64,000 bases of DNA from Nocardia sp. CNY236 (GTDB lineage Bacteria; Actinomycetota; Actinomycetes; Mycobacteriales; Mycobacteriaceae): contig NZ_AXVD01000004.1 in the NCBI RefSeq assembly GCF_000482385.1, forward strand, positions 222,237 to 286,236. Reading direction: 5' to 3'. The notes under the pieces are model-generated. The model was not told the origin of the DNA, did no database searches, and worked only from the letters and a program-made list of their open reading frames with translations. Numbering within the stretch: the stretch's first letter is position 1; every line of letters starts with the position of its first letter. This document shows positions 60,047-64,000 of this stretch, piece after piece. The position numbers and the translations under genes are program-made.

Positions 60047-60336
60047 CGCGCAACACCTAAGTAGCAGCGAATCCGCAACCTCAGAGTGTCCATGGAATCA
60101 CACAATACCCCGGTATCTCGGCCGGTGGTCGGGCGTGCGGTTGCGGCGTGGACACCAGTTCTCGCGTCGGTGCGCCAGCGCACGGTCCAGCCCCACACGA
60201 AGTGCGGGAAGCGTCACTGCACACGTAGTCCGCTGGGGCGTCGCCGAGTCCCCGGCTGCTGGGTCGGCATCCGGTTCGGTGGAACGGGAAAGGGGACGCC
60301 GATCGTTGCTGTTCCCAGGGCCAGATTCGGTCCGCA

Positions 60337-60534
60337 TTGTGGCAGCGCCGGATGTTCACATGTGAACAGGTTCGGAATCACCCACGACACCGACGGCAAT
60401 CTGTCGGCGGCGAAGTCCTGCGGATACACGGGTGCTTTGCCGCGCCTGGCCAATTCGGAATTCGGATCGGCCGCCTGAGGGAAACAGCTCATCATGCCGT
60501 CCAGGACCACCGTGGAGATCGGGCCGAACGTGCC
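60337..60534 (-). pseudogene. Remnant of phospholipase C / phosphoesterase
   Basis: Fragment of 66 codons reading GTFGPISTVVLDGMMSCFPQ and then DPNSELARRGKAPVYPQDFAAD, RLPSVSWVIPN and CEHPALPQ. The last parts match the LPxVSW and CEHP region of bacterial phospholipase C (phosphatidylcholine-hydrolysing, PlcA-C type) proteins. Both sides lack further similarity, with stop codons and unlike sequence. It looks like a leftover of a deleted gene, perhaps after insertion or excision of mobile DNA. Confidence 0.5.
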
Positions 60535-60840
60535 ACGCCTCGTGCAACCCGTACCAGCCGTGTTGCTCTCCCTCCGCGATGCGTGTGGCCCGCGTCGGGC
60601 CGGTCGTGCTGTCGCCGTCGGCGGACGCCGAGAGCGATAGCTGGAATCCGCACGATACGTGGGGAAGTGACCAGTTCGAGGCCCGAATGGTGAAAGGCCG
60701 GTGAACCAGCGACTACGGCCTGCCGCAACCGAATTCGTGGTCTCTGCGCCGACACCTCGCGTCGGGCGATCGAGCCGATGCGCCCGCGGGAGGGCTCCAT
60801 TGTCCGGATCGGGTGCCCGACATTCGCTGGTCACCGAGTA

Positions 60841-60860
60841 CGGGGACTTTCGGCTCTACT
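60841..60860 (+). promoter_or_regulatory. Candidate DosR (dormancy regulon) box
   Basis: GGGGACTTTCGGCTCTA at 60842-60858 fits the DosR box (consensus TTCGGGACTTTAGTCCCGAA, with common natural variants of form GGGACTTTCGGCCCTA). It lies 77-93 bp before the GTG of an Rv0079-like gene, which is DosR-controlled in M. tuberculosis. Confidence 0.6.
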
Positions 60861-60934
60861 GCGAGACCAGTCGGTCCAGGAGTATTCGCCGGGATCGTAT
60901 TCGTGGTCGCCCGAATGGAAAGAGAGTCGGTGCC

Positions 60935-61741
60935 GTGAATTCTTCCGAACTATTGTCCGCGGATGTCCGACCAGCGGTGACGGTGCAGACCACCGGATCG
61001 GTAGACTCGACCGACATTGCCATGACGACACGGTCGATCGAGCAGGTGATGCGCCGTCGTCGTGTCGACGGCCCCGCTCGGATACGGCTGACCGGCCGGC
61101 CATGCATCGAGGAATCCGTGGTGCTGGCCCAGGTGAACTTGGCCGGCCCGGACACAGTCAGGAGAGTTCAAGTAGCCGGGCCGCGTGGCTTCATCGCGGC
61201 CCTCGTCGCGGACCGGTTCGATCGCATGATCACTCGACTCGCCGAACGACCCGGCGCGCGTGTGTGGCCCGACCCTGCCCGCCCGGCACTGGCATGGGCT
61301 ACCCCAGTACGTCCGATCATGCGCCATAAAGACTGTGAGCTGGCGTTCGACACCCCAGCTGCGGCGACGCGAACGATGGACGCGATGGATTACGACGCGC
61401 ATCTGTTCGTCGATGCCGAGACCGGGGAGGACGCCGTTGTGCACTGGGGCGGTCCGCACGGGGTGAGGTTGGCTCGTCAGTATCTGACCCAGCCACCACG
61501 ACACACGTCAGTGGTGCCGTTGGCAATGGACCCGTACCGCGCGCGCTGTCTGACCGAGAGCGAGGCCGCGGCGCACCTGTGCCGCTACGGCTTGCCGTTC
61601 CTGTTCTTCACCGATCCGCGCAGCAAGCGCGGACGGTTGTTGCTACGGCGCTACGACGGCGACCTCACGGTCGTGGTCCCTGCGCGTGGCACGGACGCTC
61701 CCGCCACGAGTTGCCCGACTCGTGATTCGGCCGAGCACTGA
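60935..61741 (+). CDS. Ribosome hibernation/dormancy protein (Rv0079-like)
   Basis: Protein of 268 residues from GTG 60935. The N-terminal half is like the S30AE (HPF/RaiA) fold. The second half has two S30AE C-terminal domains: AMDYDAHLFVDAETGEDAVV, and YGLPFLFFTDPRSKRGRLLL. This double-tail pattern matches Rv0079, a dormancy-associated translation inhibitor of M. tuberculosis. Expected role: ribosome binding or dimerisation under hypoxia or nitric oxide. A DosR-like box is upstream. The longer ORF to 60701 has no support. Confidence 0.88.
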   Translation: MNSSELLSADVRPAVTVQTTGSVDSTDIAMTTRSIEQVMRRRRVDGPARIRLTGRPCIEESVVLAQVNLAGPDTVRRVQVAGPRGFIAALVADRFDRMITRLAERPGARVWPDPARPALAWATPVRPIMRHKDCELAFDTPAAATRTMDAMDYDAHLFVDAETGEDAVVHWGGPHGVRLARQYLTQPPRHTSVVPLAMDPYRARCLTESEAAAHLCRYGLPFLFFTDPRSKRGRLLLRRYDGDLTVVVPARGTDAPATSCPTRDSAEH

Positions 61742-61888
61742 AAACTGTTCGCTCCCCAGCCGTGCGGGTCGCCCCGACACGTGGTTGCCACGTCCGAGGA
61801 TCGCCGTGATCGCGGACAGGGTGATCGGGATCGCCCCGACATCGTCACTGGCATCCATCCGATCGAAAATGAAAGGTAGGCAACACCA

Positions 61889-62854
61889 TTGGCACGTGAC
61901 CTGACCCAGCGAGAGCTGCTCACCGAGCTCGAGCCCGTCGCCGAGACATGTGTGAATCGGCATCTCGCCATGGCCAAGGATTGGCATCCGCACGACTACG
62001 TGCCCTGGGAGCGGGGGCGCAATTTCGCGATGCTGGGTGGCATCGACTGGGACCCGGAACAATCCCAGTTGTCCGAGGTCGCGAAGGCGGCGATGATCAC
62101 CAATCTGCTCACCGAGGACAACCTTCCTTCCTATCATCGGGAGATCTCCCAGCACTTCTCTTCCGATGGCGCCTGGGGCACATGGGTGGGTCGGTGGACG
62201 GCGGAGGAGATGCGCCACAGCACGGTGATTCGCGACTATCTGGTGGTGACTCGCGGTGTCGACCCGATTGCATTGGAGCAGGCCCGGATGGTGCACATGG
62301 GCAATGGCTTCTCCACCGGTGTCGCTGCGTCCGAGTTGGAGGTGAGCAGCGGGGCGGGGTTCCTGCATTCGGTCGCTTACGTCAGCTTCCAGGAATTGGC
62401 CACCAGGGTCACCCATCGCAACACGGGAATGGTCTGCGACGACCCGATCGCCGACCGGATATTGCAGCGCATCGCAGCCGACGAGAACCTGCATATGATC
62501 TTCTACCGCGCAACGTGCGGTGCGGCCCTGGATTTGGCGCCCGATCAGACCATCGAGGCCATCGACGCGATTGTGGAGAACTTCCAGATGCCTGGTGCGG
62601 GCATGCCGAACTTTCGACGCAACGGGGTGTTGATGGCCAAACACGGCGTCTATGACCTGCGTCAGCATTTGGAAGAAGTGGTGATGCCGGTGGTGCGCCA
62701 GTGGCGAATCTTCGAGCGAACCGACTTCGGCGCACGGGGCGAAGTGGTCCGTGAGCGTCTGGCGGCTTTCCTCGACGACCTGGAGCGAGTGAAGATTCCC
62801 AGATTCGAAGAGCAGCGTGATCGTGCGCTGGCGCGTGAGCGGGCTCGGGCCTGA
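61889..62854 (+). CDS. desA1: Acyl-ACP desaturase, DesA1-like
   Basis: Soluble diiron fatty-acid desaturase of 321 residues. The start is TTG 61889 with AAAGGTAGG upstream. The N-terminal region (ELEPVAETCVNRHLAM, HDYVPWERGRNF), EDNLPSYHREI, WTAEEMRHSTVI (E-E-x-R-H diiron site) and ADENLHMIFYR (D-E-x-x-H) match DesA1 of mycobacteria. It introduces a double bond in acyl-ACP for mycolic acid precursors. Both iron-ligand motifs are complete. It is 147 bp downstream of the hibernation-factor gene. Confidence 0.92.
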   Translation: MARDLTQRELLTELEPVAETCVNRHLAMAKDWHPHDYVPWERGRNFAMLGGIDWDPEQSQLSEVAKAAMITNLLTEDNLPSYHREISQHFSSDGAWGTWVGRWTAEEMRHSTVIRDYLVVTRGVDPIALEQARMVHMGNGFSTGVAASELEVSSGAGFLHSVAYVSFQELATRVTHRNTGMVCDDPIADRILQRIAADENLHMIFYRATCGAALDLAPDQTIEAIDAIVENFQMPGAGMPNFRRNGVLMAKHGVYDLRQHLEEVVMPVVRQWRIFERTDFGARGEVVRERLAAFLDDLERVKIPRFEEQRDRALARERARA

Positions 62855-63389
62855 GCGGTCTCCGATCGACGGCGTCGCACGGTAGCCCACGGCGGGAACC
62901 CGTTGCGCTCGGGAGGAACCGGCGGTCGGGTCCGGCGTCGGGCCCAGGGCATACCGGCCGTCGATTCGTGCCGCGCAACGGATTCGCCACGGGGAAGGTG
63001 ATCGCTGGCAGCGTCAGGCATAGATGTGTAGCTGAACGAGGTGAGCATCTACCGAAGCAGATCCGGGCTCATGGCGGCAAGTCGATCGGCGAATTGCTGT
63101 TTCGGGTCGATACGATCGACATCTGTCACCGCGTGACAATCTCCGTCACCGACTTGGTCGTCTCGACAGCACGAGCGGCCGCTCAGAGCCGGGCGGCGCG
63201 CCCCGGACAAGTAGCTGTAGGAACGCTGCTTTCCTCGATGTGGCGTAGGTGGTCGTAGAATCGCTGGAAGTTGGGTAGATCCGACTTGTGCAGACGAGTA
63301 GCTCGAGGTATGGCTGTCGGGCTGTTGTCGCCGTCGTACCTGGTCGGGGTTGCGTCCGACTCTGTCGACATGATCGGTGGTGTTCTGCT
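62855..63389. other. 535-bp intergenic region
   Basis: No credible gene on either strand; the long minus-strand frames are shadows of the flanking genes. It contains a 12-bp palindrome GAGCGGCCGCTC (63173-63184) and an operator-like sequence at 63124-63138. Confidence 0.5.
63124..63138. promoter_or_regulatory. Palindrome TGTCAC-CGC-GTGACA
   Basis: 6-bp perfect arms with a 3-bp spacer, about 250 bp before the methyltransferase start. Possible regulator site; no specific family assigned. Confidence 0.3.
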
Positions 63390-64000
63390 ATGCGTACCGA
63401 GGGAGACGCGTGGGATATCGTCAGCAGCGTCGGCCGCACGGCGTTGGCGTCTGCTGCGTTTCGGGCGTTGGAGGTGTCCGTTCCCGACCCGCTGATACGC
63501 GATGATTTCGCGCCATGGTTCGTCGAGGCGGCTGGCGAGCCGTTTTTCACAGGGCTGTTGGCCGACCCTTCGCAGCTGACTGGAAGCCCGTTGCTTGCTG
63601 GGTTCATGGGGGTGCGGACGAAATTCTTCGATGAGTTCTTCCTCTCGGCCGTGGCGACCGGAATCCGGCAGGCGGTGATCGTTGCCGCGGGGTTGGACGC
63701 GCGAGCGTATCGCCTCGACTGGCCTGCGGACACCGCGGTGTTCGAAATCGACCAGTCGAAGGTCTTGGAATTCAAACAGGTGGTGCTCACCGAGCATCAC
63801 GCCCAACCCACGTGCGACCGGCGACCGGTGACGGTCGATCTGCGAGAAGACTGGCCCGCCGCCCTTCGCTCGGCAGGTTTCGACCCCGAGAAACCGGCAG
63901 CGTGGTCGGCGGAAGGGCTGTTGCGCTATCTTCCCGGCACTGCGCAAGACTTGCTGTTCGCCCGGATCGATGAACTGTCCGCACCCGGCAGCCAGCTCGG
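63390..64000 (+). CDS. UPF0677 SAM-dependent methyltransferase, 3' end outside window
   Basis: N-terminal 203 codons of a class I methyltransferase of the mycobacterial Rv0146-like family, continuing past the window end. ATG 63390 gives MRTEGDAWDIVSSVGRTAL, the usual family start. Later VRTKFFDEFF, AVIVAAGLDARAYRLDWP (SAM motif I) and FEIDQSKVLEFK follow the family; the AEGLLRYLP motif is complete. Substrate unknown. Confidence 0.9.
   Translation, partial: MRTEGDAWDIVSSVGRTALASAAFRALEVSVPDPLIRDDFAPWFVEAAGEPFFTGLLADPSQLTGSPLLAGFMGVRTKFFDEFFLSAVATGIRQAVIVAAGLDARAYRLDWPADTAVFEIDQSKVLEFKQVVLTEHHAQPTCDRRPVTVDLREDWPAALRSAGFDPEKPAAWSAEGLLRYLPGTAQDLLFARIDELSAPGSQL

Larger units (their letters stand above)
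60047..60934. other. 888-bp region without intact gene, with phospholipase remnant and DosR box
   Basis: No intact CDS. Contains a degraded phospholipase C-like fragment on the minus strand (60337-60534) and, near the right end, a DosR-like box upstream of the hibernation-factor gene. The rest shows only broken shadow frames. Confidence 0.6.

Noticed and set aside
63390..64000. Methyltransferase as the partner (TgmC-like) of the ATP-grasp ligase
   Set aside because: It is 57 kb away and belongs to the UPF0677 family, not the PIMT-like type associated with graspetides.

Overview
This is a high-GC actinobacterial chromosome segment, most probably Nocardia or a close mycolic-acid relative. The evidence is the MmpL transporters, a mycolate-type fabG1-inhA pair, DesA-type desaturases, F420-dependent oxidoreductases and long conserved gene order with the Mycobacterium tuberculosis blocks I recall as Rv1473-Rv1488 and Rv1851-Rv1854c. 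GTG and TTG starts and 4-bp ATGA/GTGA overlaps are common. No rRNA, tRNA or CRISPR array was seen.

Layout. 1-2.7 kb: end of an MmpL gene and a convergent SDR, separated by strong inverted repeats. 2.8-18.7 kb: the Rv1473-Rv1485-like block (ABC-F, small HTH protein, acnR-acn, Rv1476-like protein, ripA, moxR1, DUF58 and VWA proteins, fabG1, inhA, ferrochelatase), interrupted at 4.9-6.1 kb by an ATP-grasp peptide-ligase gene preceded by a 33-codon ORF. 18.8-22.4 kb: a hypothetical protein, DUF3097, NfeD and SPFH genes. 22.4-27.0 kb: ureF-ureG-ureD, a secreted protein and ndh; the urease structural genes ureABC are not here. 27.2-38.98 kb: P450, serine hydrolase, a small protein and a recC-recB-recD operon.

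38.99-47.4 kb: a minus-strand operon matching the nocardiolactone (nlt) beta-lactone pathway: two OleA-like thiolases (one with Cys-His-Asn, the other without Cys), an OleC-like beta-lactone synthetase, a small membrane protein, an OleD-like reductase, then a PapA-like acyltransferase and an MmpL transporter. Nearly every junction overlaps by 4 bp. A palindrome that looks like a TetR-type operator lies upstream, followed by a divergent flavin monooxygenase.

49.5-52.1 kb: two insertion sequences side by side (IS4-type, frameshifted; IS5-type, intact) between the convergent monooxygenase and TetR genes. In both, an inverted repeat covers the transposase ribosome-binding site. 52.1-59.6 kb: TetR/SDR divergent pair, YdcF-like protein, a FolD paralogue lacking the usual catalytic lysine, a membrane protein, an L,D-transpeptidase, a cyclodeaminase/cyclohydrolase-family protein and an F420-type oxidoreductase. 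59.7-64 kb: STAS protein, a phospholipase C remnant, a DosR-box-preceded ribosome-hibernation homologue (Rv0079-like), a DesA1-like desaturase and the start of a UPF0677 methyltransferase.

The most promising undescribed system is the ATP-grasp/33-residue-peptide pair at 4943-6006, which looks like a very small graspetide (omega-ester/amide RiPP) locus. Next are the extra components of the beta-lactone operon and the split folate C1 module. References to M. tuberculosis genes and known families are from recall; no database search was run.
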